Shown here piece by piece: positions 38,801 through 45,925 of a stretch of DNA of 64,000 bases. Origin of the DNA: Bolinopsis microptera (taxonomy: Eukaryota > Ctenophora > Tentaculata > Lobata > Bolinopsidae); the NCBI RefSeq assembly GCF_026151205.1, contig NC_087074.1:17954712-18018711 (forward strand), given 5' to 3'. The first letter of the stretch is position 1. The number at the start of each line of letters is the position of its first letter. The position numbers and the translations under genes were made by a program. The notes beneath the pieces were generated by a model. It was given only the letters and a program-made list of their open reading frames with translations, was not told the origin of the DNA and made no database searches.

Positions 38801-39254
38801 AAACCTCTGAAATATGACCCAGGAGTCCGGAATCCGGATGGAATCGTACCACCAACCTTTTGAGAAGCATATAATCAGGTATTACATTATCCGGGTATTA
38901 ACCCCTGATTGTCCAGGTAAAGTCACAGAAGATGTTCTACCAAAAAGACAAACTTATCGTTACCGGTTAGTAAGATTCCTGGTTTTGGATATGGCGTCGG
39001 TAGAAATTAGAATTGTTCCGTATATATCACTAAAAGTCTCCATGATGTGAGAGCAAAAACTAGCTTTATGATATTTCATATTTAAATATTTGTTTTAAAA
39101 CACATAAATCATGTTTGCAGGAATGGACAGCTGTGCAGTGTGTAACAAAAGAGTGGGCGAGTGCGCGATAGCTTTCTATCCTGATAGGCGCATCGTGCAC
39201 TACGGGTGCATGTCACGTGAGACACTCCCGGACGTGTCTTCTTCAACTCCTTGA
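8835..39254 (+). CDS. VPS39: VPS39 (Vam6/Vps39-like), HOPS complex subunit, 21 exons
   Basis: Exons: 8835-8936, 9322-9408, 12387-12493, 12834-12954, 13393-13564, 14306-14432, 14653-14758, 16591-16695, 19848-19937, 20794-20895, 21004-21124, 21512-21671, 23448-23541, 28199-28347, 31311-31453, 32802-33060, 35405-35502, 35815-35964, 37826-37960, 38773 to about 38814, and 39121-39254. Phases agree at nearly every junction and total about 867 codons, as in animal VPS39. The protein starts MLEAFTAHELLSNIPVQIES with RLLVGTKQGTLLVY (CNH-type beta-propeller). Later markers are KQFELAETLNKM, IIDTTLLKCYL (Vps39 domain 1), HEKALTVLKQYA, YLQDLGPEDIHLI, and a C-terminal CAVCNKRVGECAIAFYP...VHYGC zinc-binding segment (Vps39 domain 2). 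HOPS tethers late endosomes to lysosomes with Rab7. Exon 8 has a GC donor (CAG|GCGAGT). Oddities: a frame break near 32866-32875, a stop at 38815 in exon 20, and an uncertain 3' limit of exon 15. Confidence 0.9.
9411..11880 (+). repeat. TAATTCTAGT decamer array, split by a transposon
   Basis: Imperfect copies of a 10-bp unit, (G/C/A)TTAATTCTA, fill 9411-9470 and 11446-11880 in VPS39 intron 2. The interval 9474-11441 between them is a mobile element. The two blocks were therefore one array before the insertion, or the array offered many TTAA targets. Confidence 0.85.
9474..11441. mobile_element. 2-kb TTAA-flanked inverted-repeat DNA element, non-autonomous
   Basis: The left end GGGCACTTTCAAAAAC and right end GTTTTTGAAAGTGCCC are inverted repeats, flanked on both sides by TTAA (9470-9473 and 11442-11445). 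A TTAA duplication is typical of piggyBac-type elements. The interior carries about ten copies of TTTTGGTGGATA in the left half and the complement TATCCACCAAA in the right half, so the whole element could fold as a long imperfect hairpin. No transposase frame is seen. Confidence 0.8.
11893..12248. mobile_element. hAT-type MITE, TSD TAGCCTGC
   Basis: The ends are CAGTGGCGTAACG and CGTTACGCCACTG, and a perfect 8-bp duplication TAGCCTGC lies at 11885-11892 and 12249-12256. Inside are a direct duplication near 12018-12108 and a long C run at 12180-12219. A second family member in the opposite orientation is at 39923-40188. It lies in VPS39 intron 2. Confidence 0.92.
12510..12665. repeat. GGGGTATT-rich and complementary CCCC-rich hairpin segment
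   Basis: Six copies of a TTTTGGGGTA decamer are followed after a short spacer by C-rich complementary sequence (CCCCATAAAACCCC and similar). The region begins just after the exon 3 donor (12494) in VPS39 intron 3. It could be a small foldback element. The 94-codon open frame through exon 3 and this segment is not the spliced product. Confidence 0.55.
12956..13385 (+). repeat. 42-bp minisatellite forming VPS39 intron 4
   Basis: About ten copies of a 42-bp unit (TAAGTAGAACCAACTCTTGA then GTGTAGATTACAATAATCTACA) fill the intron. The first copy begins inside the exon 4 donor GTAAGTAG, and the last ends about seven bases before the exon 5 acceptor at 13391-13392. The intron (12955-13392) is therefore almost pure array. 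Confidence 0.95.
13741..13917 (+). repeat. 44-bp tandem repeat, four copies, VPS39 intron 5
   Basis: Four near-identical copies of a 44-bp unit beginning GGGTTACACTAGTTAGTAAT are present. It is mid-intron, with no relation to either splice site. Confidence 0.93.
14971..16580 (+). mobile_element. 5'-truncated L2/CR1-type LINE inserted at VPS39 exon 8 acceptor
   Basis: The element is flanked by a 10-bp direct repeat TTATAAACAG (14961-14970 and 16581-16590) and ends in an ATT-rich tail (about 16562-16580), as in L2/CR1 LINEs. The downstream copy of the direct repeat is the working acceptor of exon 8. The first part (14977-14995) is a perfect 19-bp reverse complement of the acceptor/exon start at 16583-16601. 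Only the reverse transcriptase and 3' part are present; the endonuclease region is missing. Confidence 0.85.
15019..16311 (+). CDS. LINE reverse transcriptase (L2/CR1-like), 5'-truncated ORF2
   Basis: This is an intact frame of about 430 residues, and the frame is open further upstream to about 15000. Reverse transcriptase motifs appear in order: LLLDLSAAFDTVDH (motif A, catalytic Asp) near residues 56-69, GVPQGSVLGPVLFNIY (motif B) near 118-133, and GYADDHQLY (motif C, YADD) near 149-157. The C-terminal part SSLDYCNALYYG...IQNRACRLVF is typical of CR1/L2 elements. The endonuclease domain expected upstream is absent, so it is a dead-on-arrival copy. The lack of stops implies recent insertion. 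It lies sense-oriented in VPS39 intron 7. Confidence 0.93.
   Translation: MIERVVLRRLNEHLENNNLNIPQQSGYKSKHSTETLLVRVVNDLLIASTESKATVVLLLDLSAAFDTVDHCKLLNILRNELGITGTAWKWFSSFLTGRCQTIKVGNEESYEIVIKFGVPQGSVLGPVLFNIYIRSLYSAAHDLNFSIQGYADDHQLYKSFKPNEEPTVLINDVPKCFQEINDWMKKHYLQLNAGKTEILVFGTPLVLQQLSIGGVFVNSETCVRLSPVAKNLGFRLDSQLNFGEQIKQLKTSCFLKLRDLAKMKTFLTTKQMGTLTQAIVISSLDYCNALYYGCSQASITQLQNIQNRACRLVFGLKKRDSVEEKLKSLHWLKVKERIEFKLCLLIFKAVNGVAPAYLCDLVTFVSSSSRRTSSLHLPVGSTRSHPRAFQTVAPKIWNQLPIEIKTCSDVDLFKTLLKTHLFKKSYGLSD
16897..18345. mobile_element. Tc1/mariner-family element with about 350-bp inverted arms and a transposase relic
   Basis: The ends CAGTCCAAAAGTGGCCC and GGGCCACCCTG are flanked by TA. The outer arms (16897 to about 17250 and about 17995-18345) are long, near-perfect inverted repeats. 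The central part carries a decayed transposase on the minus strand. It lies in VPS39 intron 8. Confidence 0.85.
17340..17640 (-). pseudogene. Tc1/mariner (IS630-type) transposase remnant
   Basis: Read on the minus strand, two blocks in different frames resemble Tc1/mariner transposases: KIGTRKRAPALDLSRTSLQR followed by ILKRDL (DNA-binding part), and KVTIWCSISSRGILGPYFYE (the conserved block between the catalytic acidic residues). The region between them has a stop and a frame change. Only part of the gene remains, so the element cannot mobilise itself. Confidence 0.7.
19095..19765 (-). mobile_element. Degenerate inverted copy of the 877-1646 Tc1/mariner-like MITE
   Basis: Segments such as AATATAGGTGTTTTAATATT followed by GAATGGGCGTGGTCT and the TCACGTGATAAGGTG block match the 877-1646 element in reverse orientation. 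One end is diverged and TA flanks are not clear. It is in VPS39 intron 8, just before exon 9. Confidence 0.7.
20125..20793 (+). repeat. 35-bp array copying the VPS39 exon 10 acceptor
   Basis: About 19 copies of a 35-bp unit (CTATTTTGCAGAGTAGACTG then CACTGTGATACAGTG) are present. The last unit merges into the real splice site: TATTTCGCAG followed by exon AATAGACAGCGAACAGTGAT. The unit therefore carries the acceptor and about 20 bases of exon 10. Upstream copies would shift frame (35 is not a multiple of 3). Confidence 0.9.
21728..22905 (+). repeat. 29-bp minisatellite in VPS39 intron 12
   Basis: About 40 copies of a 29-bp unit (GCCGGGCTGTGTCCCCCCTC then CTTCACATT) are present, with one insertion near 22650. 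Open frames in all three forward phases reflect the low-complexity repeat and are not genes. It begins about 57 bases after the exon 12 donor and does not copy exon sequence. Confidence 0.95.
23619..23661 (+). repeat. (TGTGAC)n microsatellite
   Basis: About seven perfect copies of a 6-bp unit are present in VPS39 intron 13. Confidence 0.9.
23794..23942. mobile_element. 149-bp hAT-type MITE, TSD TCCCCGAG
   Basis: The ends are CAGGGACAAAAGGA and TCCTTTTGTCCCTG. A perfect 8-bp duplication TCCCCGAG lies at 23786-23793 and 23943-23950. The interior is largely palindromic, with repeated TTTCGCGGT and AATCGCGAT motifs. Confidence 0.93.
23995..28208 (+). repeat. 56-bp array (about 68 copies) copying the VPS39 exon 14 acceptor
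   Basis: The unit reads GTTACATTGTAAACAGTGTA, GGTTAAACCCAATCCTGACT, CCAGGGACAGCACGTA. The last copy runs into the true acceptor CTGACTCCAG followed by exon GGACAGCACG, so each unit carries the 3' splice site and ten exon bases. Variant units recur as a block (for example a TTATATTG variant at 25681 and 26745, 1064 bp or 19 units apart), showing block duplication. A MITE interrupts it at 27707-28092. Use of any upstream acceptor would meet an in-frame TAA. Confidence 0.95.
27707..28092. mobile_element. MITE inserted into the 56-bp array, TSD CACGTAGTT
   Basis: A G run followed by CAATGACTAC at the left and GTAGTCATTG followed by a C run at the right form inverted ends. The array sequence CACGTAGTT is present on both sides (27698-27706 and 28093-28101), giving an 8-9-bp target duplication, hAT-like in size. 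The interior repeats AGTCCCCATTAGTCCCCAAA motifs in both orientations. Confidence 0.85.
28325..30149 (+). repeat. 36-bp array (about 50 copies) copying the VPS39 exon 14 donor
   Basis: The unit is AAGGAATACTCCAAGTTAGC followed by ATTTACCCACCTTATC. Its first 14 bases are the end of exon 14 and the rest starts with the donor GTTAGC; in all about 23 exon bases are included. The first donor is at 28348. The unit is 12 codons and open in the exon frame (KLAFTHLIKEYS). Distal donors in the next copies would therefore lengthen the protein by 12 residues each, until a 5-base insertion near 28407-28411 breaks the frame. Minus-strand open frames of the MIRWVNANLEYSL type are repeat by-products. Confidence 0.96.
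30782..31310 (+). repeat. About 36-bp array (about 15 copies) copying the VPS39 exon 15 acceptor
   Basis: The unit is GTGGGTGATAGAATGTGTAA followed by a C run of varying length and CTCCCAG. The last CTCCCAG (31304-31310) is the acceptor of exon 15, which begins GTGGGTGATAGAG. Each unit thus has a full pyrimidine tract, an AG and 12 exon bases. It is at the opposite end of the same intron as the 36-bp donor array. Confidence 0.95.
31454..32747. other. VPS39 intron 15, no feature seen
   Basis: This is AT-rich sequence without a supported gene, element or array. The open frame extending from exon 15 to 31602 is read-through past the donor. Confidence 0.6.
32748..32807 (+). repeat. 10-bp array (six copies) at the VPS39 exon 16 acceptor
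   Basis: Six copies of GCAGCTAATT are present. Every copy contains a CAG/CT that could act as an acceptor. Exon 16 probably begins at 32802 (CT AAT ATA AAC CAC), inside the last copy, because that phase reads into the conserved HIISEVSYSPGLERVAHL segment. The exact acceptor is not certain. Confidence 0.8.
33005..35380 (+). repeat. 81-bp array (about 28 copies) copying the VPS39 exon 16 donor
   Basis: Each unit holds the last 56 bases of exon 16 (TCTGGGGTACGAGATACCAC ... GGGAGACAGA) plus 25 intron bases starting GTGAGTAAAC. The first donor is at 33061. Some copies have a weaker GTGAATAATC. A block of variant units (ATTGATAAAT, CTTGGGTACG, GGGCACGAG) at about 33720-33830 recurs 972 bp (12 units) downstream, so there is a higher-order repeat. 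Including a second unit in the mRNA would add an in-frame TAA. Confidence 0.96.
36370..36680. repeat. Cluster of inverted CCTATCGG / CCGATAGG motifs
   Basis: Repeated blocks such as GGATTTGCTCTCGGACCCGA followed by TAGGA occur twice (about 36508 and 36606), in alternation with their complements. The cluster could fold into several hairpins. It is more GC-rich than its surroundings and may be a MITE; no target duplication was identified. It lies in VPS39 intron 18. Confidence 0.55.
36860..37095 (+). repeat. 33-37-bp tandem repeat, VPS39 intron 18
   Basis: About seven copies of a unit containing GTTAACTTCAGGATACCTTG followed by TAGTACTCTTCAA are present. There is no relation to a splice site. 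Confidence 0.9.
38120..38735 (+). repeat. About 33-38-bp tandem repeat, VPS39 intron 19
   Basis: About 18 copies of TTCTACAAGTAGAACGTGCA followed by TACACCTATCCT are present, with and without an extra AATG. The array ends about 38 bases before the exon 20 acceptor and shares no exon sequence. Confidence 0.93.
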
Positions 39255-39385
39255 TCTCGTGACGCACTCAGAGACACTCCTTAAAATGCTTTGCTCTTCT
39301 CATTTTGAGACTCACTCCAGAATGAATACTGATTTCTGCTGGGGTTGATTTATACGAGTACACTATTATATTAAGCCATTAAGGG

Positions 39386-39476
39386 GTCGTTCAGATATTA
39401 CGTAATCACTGAGGGGGGGGGGGGGTTTCTAAACGATTTAACGCTTGTGTAAAATGTGAACAACCCTAATGAATTG
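39386..39476. mobile_element. Short MITE, GGGGTCGTTCA family
   Basis: The left end AGGGGTCGTTCAGATATTAC and right end AAAATGTGAACAACCCTAAT resemble the element at 3903-4098. It lies about 130 bp downstream of the VPS39 stop, perhaps in the 3' UTR or just beyond it. Confidence 0.5.
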
Positions 39477-39922
39477 AGTAAATTTTGAACATTATCGGAC
39501 GAGTTCCTGATTTATAAGATTTATAATTATATTAAACATTTTAATTGGTCTAGGTTGTTCTATATTGAAAATGTTGTGTTGATGTGTTAATGATTGAAAT
39601 TATTGTTGAATCAAATTATTTTGATACTACTATTTTATTGTCATAAGTGTATTTTATCTTGTTAGCGGTATCAGCAGTAATACTCACTGATCTAAAGTTT
39701 GCGGCGTGCACCGACCGATAAGTCCTAAGGGAAGGAAAATAGTTGTATGTTTATAACCTACCAGGACGCGCGTAGGTTTATAAACCTTTACCTACCAGGA
39801 CGCGCGCCGAGAGTTGGACTCGTCGACGGTCCTATAATATTTGAGTATCACCCGTTAAGAAAATAGTAATTGTACTTGTAGTACCCTAAACCAGAGTTTT
39901 GACTTTGTAGTCCCACTAGGAT

Positions 39923-40188
39923 CAGTGGCGTAACGCAGGGCCCCGCTGTGCGGGTGCAATCTGGGGGGTGCCAAATCGTCGTTTGAGTGTGGGACAATTT
40001 TGAAAAAGTAAAACTTAACAATAACTGCAGTACTACTACTAGTACTAGCAAAACTGCGCGTTTTGCTCTAGAGACACACATTTTTAGAAATTTTACCAGC
40101 ACCCTACCAGGGGGAGGGGTGCCAGTAGGGGGGCGCTTTTCAGCGGGGGGGGGGGGGCCAAAATGCAACGTTACCGGTTACGCCACTG
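39923..40188. mobile_element. hAT-type MITE, second copy of the 11893-12248 family
   Basis: The ends are CAGTGGCGTAACG and GGTTACGCCACTG. The interior shares AAATCGTCGTTTGA and AAAACTGCGCGTTTTGCT with the element at 11893, in reverse orientation. The flanks ACTAGGAT and CGTCGGAT match at only five of eight bases, so the target duplication has decayed. Confidence 0.82.
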
Positions 40189-41158
40189 CGTCGGATTGTA
40201 TGATTTCTCTCCGTAGAGTTCCCACTTCCCAGGCCCAATTCACTAGAAGTAATGGTTCACGGGCACTAAAGTAATAGTATTTAAGTAATAATATAAGGGG
40301 TTTTAGGGGTATATAATCATAATGAGCCTCATGACAAGCTCGCTGAGCATTATATTACTAGACTATTAGGGACCCATTTGTTGGCTGTATTTTCAAGGAT
40401 CACTTGAGATTTAATTAAAAATTAAGACAATTTTCCAAAAGAGGTACGATCGGGGTAAAGATATTAGATAAGTCGTGGTTTTACATGAAGTTACAACTGA
40501 TCAGAGCTTGCTTGTTGCTGTGGATTGAAATCTAGCGTCCGCCGCGTCGAGAAAACAGGCGCACTTGGTGTATTCCAAGTCGCAATTAACTAGTAGTAGA
40601 GGCTCTTACGGGCAAATATCACGCTTCTTTGCTCGAGCCCTGGGACTTCTTTTAGGGTTCTTATATGATAGAATGGAGTGTACTGAACACTCTGACGGTA
40701 TCGGGAACCTTCTAGAGCCTTAAGAAGCTGTGTTGTGAGCACTTTACTGCCAAAACTTCGGACATCTACAGACACCGGAATATCGACTAAAAATTTTTTC
40801 TGAGTTGTTCCCCTAATTTCTCTTAGGTTGCTTAAGCCCTAGAAAGTGTCAGATCGTCTAAATATTGCTCCAGTCCGGTGTTAGAGACCTCGAAAATTTC
40901 GACCTCGTAGAACGTGTTGCGCGTCGTATGTAGTGTTTACAATGGAAAAAGTGCACTTAAATCTGATTCGGTTGCGGCGCGTGACGTATCTAGCACGATA
41001 TTTGCTCGAAAGCGCGTCACTGCGCCAGAAACCTCGTGGTACCGTAACACTGTAGAAATAGATAATCACAAGAGACACAATAAACGTATCATCACTATGC
41101 AAAGTTAATGTTTAAATGATACAATAGCCCTGCTTTAACAGATTAATCCACATAAACA

Positions 41159-41820
41159 CTATATTTCTACAGTCCGATCAGTAAATCGAACATGTTTTTG
41201 AAGATAAATCTTCTGATAGAATTCGTTTCTACATTGAAAGATTTCTTTTCTAATCTCCTTTAAGAGTGCTGTCTTTGTTAAAGTGTTATCATCTCTATCC
41301 GCATCTATTGTTGCGGCTAAATTAGATACGACCCTGCTGTCGAAACAAACTCGTCTTACCGACATTGTCTTTCTGAAAACTGATGTGATCAGATTAAACA
41401 TTGCTGGAGTTTGCAGCGTTCTCAGATAAATTAGACGTCACATAGTCATTGTACTTAAGCTTCAGGTCAGACACGAGGTACAGTTCTGGTAAAACATTCT
41501 CCTGCTCCAGTTAAAAGGTCCGTATCAATACCTGCACTCATTAATGCAGCATTGGTGTTGTCGTGCGTGGACACGTGTCTTTCCATTTTAAAACCTGCCT
41601 TAGAGACAGGTTTTAAACTTACAGCTTCAGATAATTTACCCTTCAATTGTTTCACCCTCGAGTTGCTGTACCTCAAACGACATGTTTTGTGATATCTACC
41701 TAGCTTGCTATAGAGATATTTTCCGAGACTCTCAGGGTTAAGAACAGGGCACTTGTTCATGTGCGAATCAGGATTAACATCGATGTTGCACAGATCCTGA
41801 CGATTTCTGTAGATGTCCAC
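41159..41820 (-). other. Two minus-strand frames of unknown function, possibly transposon-derived
   Basis: Frames 41820-41467 (117 codons) and 41401-41159 (80 codons) lie in tandem. The first contains GRYHKTCRLRYSNSRVKQLK, a His/Cys pattern like those in element-encoded proteins of animals, which is only a resemblance. The second is charged and helical. Neither has a clear start or splice sites that join it to the other. They lie within the interval bounded by the 40594/49292 inverted repeat. Confidence 0.3.
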
Positions 41821-42386
41821 AGATAGTATGTTGCGAAATCGACGAAGAAACTATTATCTTTTCCTTGAATCAAACTATCCTTTTTCGTTTCTAACGTCTA
41901 GGGAAATTCGTATTGTTAAAGAAGAATAACCTCTCATACTCTTAAAATTAAATCGAGATAATATGTATAATAATTATATTTGCGAGCAAAAGTTTCACAC
42001 AAACCTGTTCAACCTGGCATATGAAACACAAGTCTCAGTCCATTTCAAACAAATCAACATCTGGTCCACTTGATTGGGAACTAAATGAAGAAAGTCTCCA
42101 CATTTTCTTAGTTCTATTCGAGGAGGGTGACAGAGGCGGGACTTTTTCCACTTGGATGGCAATAGCTTCTTCAATCTTCATCACAAGAGGATTCGTCAAT
42201 TTCAGAAACAGCACTGTACACCTGCAAATATATTATTACTTCCCACATTTATATCAACAGTATCATATCACATAAGTTTGAGATCGTACAAGTGTTATAT
42301 CATTTTAAAAGTTTGCAAATCCGATAGAAATGGATTAAAAATTACTACTGATCGCTGTCTATTTACCTTTGAATAATAATGTTTTT

Positions 42387-42954
42387 CAGGAGGTGACCGG
42401 GACATGATTTCAGGCCTGACCGGGACCGGGATACAAAATGTGACTTGACCGGGACCGGGACCGGGACCGGGACTGGGATAGCTCAAAATTGAGATTATCA
42501 ATTTACCGGGACCGGGACCGGGATGAAAAATGTGACTTGACCGGGACCGGGACCGGGATAGCTCAAAATTGCCAATCCCGGTACCGGGATTCCCGGTACC
42601 GGGAATTCCGGTCGATTACTGGTTAATTCATGATCATAATTTATTACTCAAACTTGTTAAGCAATTTTAAACATTGTTGTATTTGGCTCAGAGGATGTTT
42701 AAAGATGAAATTCACAATGAATGAAAGGAAAAACTTAAAATCACAGTGAATGAAATTATGTAAAAGATCCCGGTCAAAATCCCGGAAAATTTGAGTGATT
42801 GACCGAGACCAGGACCGGGACCGGGACCAAGAATCCCGAATTAACCGGGACCGGGACTGGGACCGGGATCATAAATAAATAAATCAGCATTTGACCGGGA
42901 CCGGGATAGCTCAAAATTGCCAATCCCGGTACCGGGAATCCCGGTCACCTCCTG
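42387..42954. mobile_element. hAT-type MITE with CCGGGA repeats, TSD ATGTTTTT
   Basis: The ends are CAGGAGGTGACCGGGA and TCCCGGTCACCTCCTG. A perfect 8-bp duplication ATGTTTTT lies at 42379-42386 and 42955-42962. The interior is rich in ACCGGG hexamers in both orientations, interspersed with AT-rich sequence. Confidence 0.93.
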
Positions 42955-42984
42955 ATGTTTTTAAATGTAAGTAAAACAGGAGGA

Positions 42985-43138
42985 AACCACTCAACCTGTT
43001 ATAGTTGTCTTTTACATAGTTAAGACACTGAATACACAAAAAAAGAGGTTTGCTTTGGTGAGCACAACCCAGGATTGATCTTCTGCAGCAGGGCGAGGAA
43101 TTCTCTAGACTGTTTTGTAATTCGTTCACTTTCAGAAA
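42985..43138 (-). other. Unassigned minus-strand frame, possible exon
   Basis: The frame encodes a Cys-rich segment (PCCRRSILGCAHQSKPLFLC followed by IQCLNYVK) and ends at AACAG|GTTGAG, a plausible donor on the minus strand. It may belong with the frames at 41159-41820 and 45312-45447 to one element-borne or host gene, but I could not join them in phase. Confidence 0.25.
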
Positions 43139-43326
43139 ACTGTGTCATTAAAATCCTTTATTTCTGTTCGGGTACAGATACAGCACTCTGAAAATTGATG
43201 AATGGTCACATTTTTGTATACCCTACGGCAAAGTCTTATGTATGTGGTAAAAGAATGATATTCTTTAAATATATAATAACATCTATAAACAAAAGAGCAC
43301 CTAAAGAGGCTCAGCAAAGTAATGGC

Positions 43327-44608
43327 CTATTTACGCTTACGAAGACTCATTCGTTCAATATGTCTCAAAGTAAATGAACTCCTCCATCCTACTCTATCTC
43401 TTGCTAAGTTCACTAAGTTGGTAAAATCATCTTCATTTTTCAAATAAATTTGTCTCTTAAATAGGTCCTTTTTCACAATAATACCATACAAATTAGTCCT
43501 GTGTCTACCCACTCGTCCCTTTAGTGTTTGACATCCTAGTGTAGCAAATAACAGAGACTGGTAGGCAGGCGTGTCGTTGTCACTGCGTAGAACATGACCT
43601 AGCATTGTCCACCGTGCCTTTTCCACTCTCTCGGAAAGGGGCCTGGTCTGGGTACGAGCGTAGAGGGCCTTGTTAGATGTTGAGCTAGGCCAATAGATGT
43701 GTAGGATGCGCTTGAGGTGCTTCCTCTGAACAACATCTACAGACTCTAGAACATGCTGAGGTACGGCCCAGCAGCAGCAGTTGTACAGGAATACTGATAC
43801 TACTAGTGAGTCGTAGAGTTTGATCTTTCTCTTCTCAGTTATCTGACTCCTCTCTGATCCCTGGCACCACAGCTTGTCAAATGACCAGAAGGCGGTGTTA
43901 GCTTTATTCATTCTATTAGTAACATCCTGCTCTGATCGAAGCTTAGTACCAAGAAGCGTCTCGTTTCTCCACTCCTCTTTTCCTCTTAGTTCATTATCCC
44001 ACTCGTCACATGCACCAACTTCTTCTAAATACACTCTGGTAAACTTTGTCTTTGTGTCATTGACAAAGAGACTCCATTCACTGAGAATATTCTTGGAGAT
44101 CTGAAAGATATCCTGTAACTCCTCCATATCTTCACCAATCTCCTCTACATCGTCTGAATAGCCGGACTCAAGAGGCATGTGGTTATCAGCTATCGGAGGG
44201 TTGGGGGTTGAGGGGAGGACTGCTCTTATGTGCACTACAGCTCCAGCTAGATTGAGGGTAAACAATTTACCAGCTGTGCTGTCTCCTTGGGAGGCTCCTA
44301 TGTTGAAAGAGAACATCTCTGAGTCAGTAGAACACACTCTGACTACTAGAGTGGTGTTAGCCATGAGGTATTGTACAAGCCTCAGGTCGTCTCTGGAGCA
44401 TCCTGCAGCTTCTAGTAGTCTGATTGTTGTACCTCTGCGGATGGTATTGAAGGCAGCTGACATGTCAATACTCACTTTGTTCCATTCAAACTCCTTCTTC
44501 ATTACTACAGATATGAGCATGCTCTGTGCCCAAACTAGGTCGGCACAGCTCCTGCCAGCTTTGTTGGCAGCTTGGAACGGTCCGGTGAAGTTTTTTATTA
44601 AAGCCTAA
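43327..44608 (-). pseudogene. 5'-truncated non-LTR reverse transcriptase fragment
   Basis: A single open frame of about 427 codons reads from the fingers/palm region (AANKAGRSCADLVWAQSMLI, IDMSAAFNTIRR as motif A, GASQGDSTAGKLFTLNLAGA as motif B, GYSDDVEEI as the YxDD motif C) through a thumb/C-terminal part (LVVSVFLYNCCCWAVPQHVL, ARWTMLGHVLRSDNDTPAYQ). The upstream endonuclease and ORF1 are missing. It differs from the L2/CR1 copy at 15019. Although open, it has no upstream part and is presumably a dead insertion. Confidence 0.85.
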
Positions 44609-44852
44609 ACTTAACTTCTACCAATTCAAAATTGTTTACGTCGGTCTCCCCTCCTTGAGCCACTTTTCACATAGCTATTGAGTATAAATCACTCTAGCAC
44701 AAGCGATTTCAAACCCCCTCCCCTAGGCTGGATTAGGTTATTATATGTGAACTGTGCTCTAGTGCATGACTGACTTTACATAATGCAGAGCATGCAAAGT
44801 TTTGATGTTTCATAAACTTATGAATAAAGTTTTAAAATCGTGACATAAAAAG

Positions 44853-45019
44853 CAGTGGTCGCCCGGTGCCCCCTGGCCAAAATCACAACCCCCAGCCAAA
44901 AATTGGCAATTCGCCGGGGGTAAACCCTGGCCCCGGCCAATTCTCAGTGGTCAGCCCCGGCCCCGGCTATATTGGGGCTCCCCGGCCCCGGTCAGAATCC
45001 TGCCCCCGGTCGACCACTG
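44853..45019. mobile_element. 167-bp hAT-type MITE, TSD ATAAAAAG
   Basis: The ends are CAGTGGTCGCCCGG and CCGGTCGACCACTG. A perfect 8-bp duplication ATAAAAAG lies at 44845-44852 and 45020-45027. The interior is GC-rich, with GGCCCCGG-type motifs. Confidence 0.94.
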
Positions 45020-45311
45020 ATAAAAAGTTAACTCACTGGATTTGTCCAAAAGCGAGAGAAAGTACTGAGAAAGCACTTATACGTCACCACCAGAGGGCCT
45101 AGAGAGGTTATCTTTGTCTGTTTAATTGAATATTGAGTATATAATATGAGATTTAAGATGAACATGATAGATATAACGTCCAAATTCTAAAGTTCCACCA
45201 AAATTGAGTCACATTAAACTTGGTTACGGTAACACAACAATTTTAGTTCTTCATTATGGTAGGTGATTTGACATAATGAAGTGTAGACTAAATTATTATT
45301 TATAATAATTA

Positions 45312-45447
45312 CCTGTCGGAGGGATTTAAGTGTTCCTTTGAACAGTCCTTTTCTGGAAGGTTGAGAGCTTTCCATACATCCAGAGAGCCAAATTGGATTT
45401 GTCCTTCTTTCGGGCATATGCAATCTTTGATATGATGCCTTGTACAT
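45312..45447 (-). other. Unassigned minus-strand frame ending at a plausible donor
   Basis: About 45 codons (MYKASYQRLHMPERRTNPIW ... FKGTLKSLRQ) end at CGACAG|GTAATT. It looks like a coding exon in composition, but the protein is not recognised and no partner exon could be assigned with confidence. Confidence 0.3.
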
Positions 45448-45925
45448 TTTGAAATCCTGCAGTTATCATTATTCAATACTTATAGAGCCTTAGATAAGGG
45501 GTTAGGGGTCGTTCACATAATATTGTGTAATTGCAATATAGTAAGGTTACTGTACATTTCCAACCCTTTGTCATGTATATCACAACAGATGATGTTAAAA
45601 GCATAATAATATTATGATACAGTTTTACAGTTTTTTTTACGTGTTGATAATCTAGCTCATATCTCTATTTTATCGCTACATTACAACTGCCATTTTGCTG
45701 GTACTGTGTTTTTACTTTATACAAGTACAAGTAATCGATGGAGGAAATGGATACTCTTCAAAGATTGTCAGTTTATTCTACCTAGCTACATTACTGAAGA
45801 GTATGAGGTCTATAACGGTTGGATCACTGAACTCGCGGAAGCTACGAACTGTGACAATAAATCTGAGTTTTCAGTTGAAACGTTCAAAAAGCCAGTGAAG
45901 TCAGTTTCAGTAAAACATTTATAAT

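Noticed and set aside
8835-39254. VPS39 and OSBP as a functional gene cluster
   Set aside because: They are on opposite strands, 13 kb apart with repeats between, and there is no sign of shared regulation; animal gene order alone is weak evidence.
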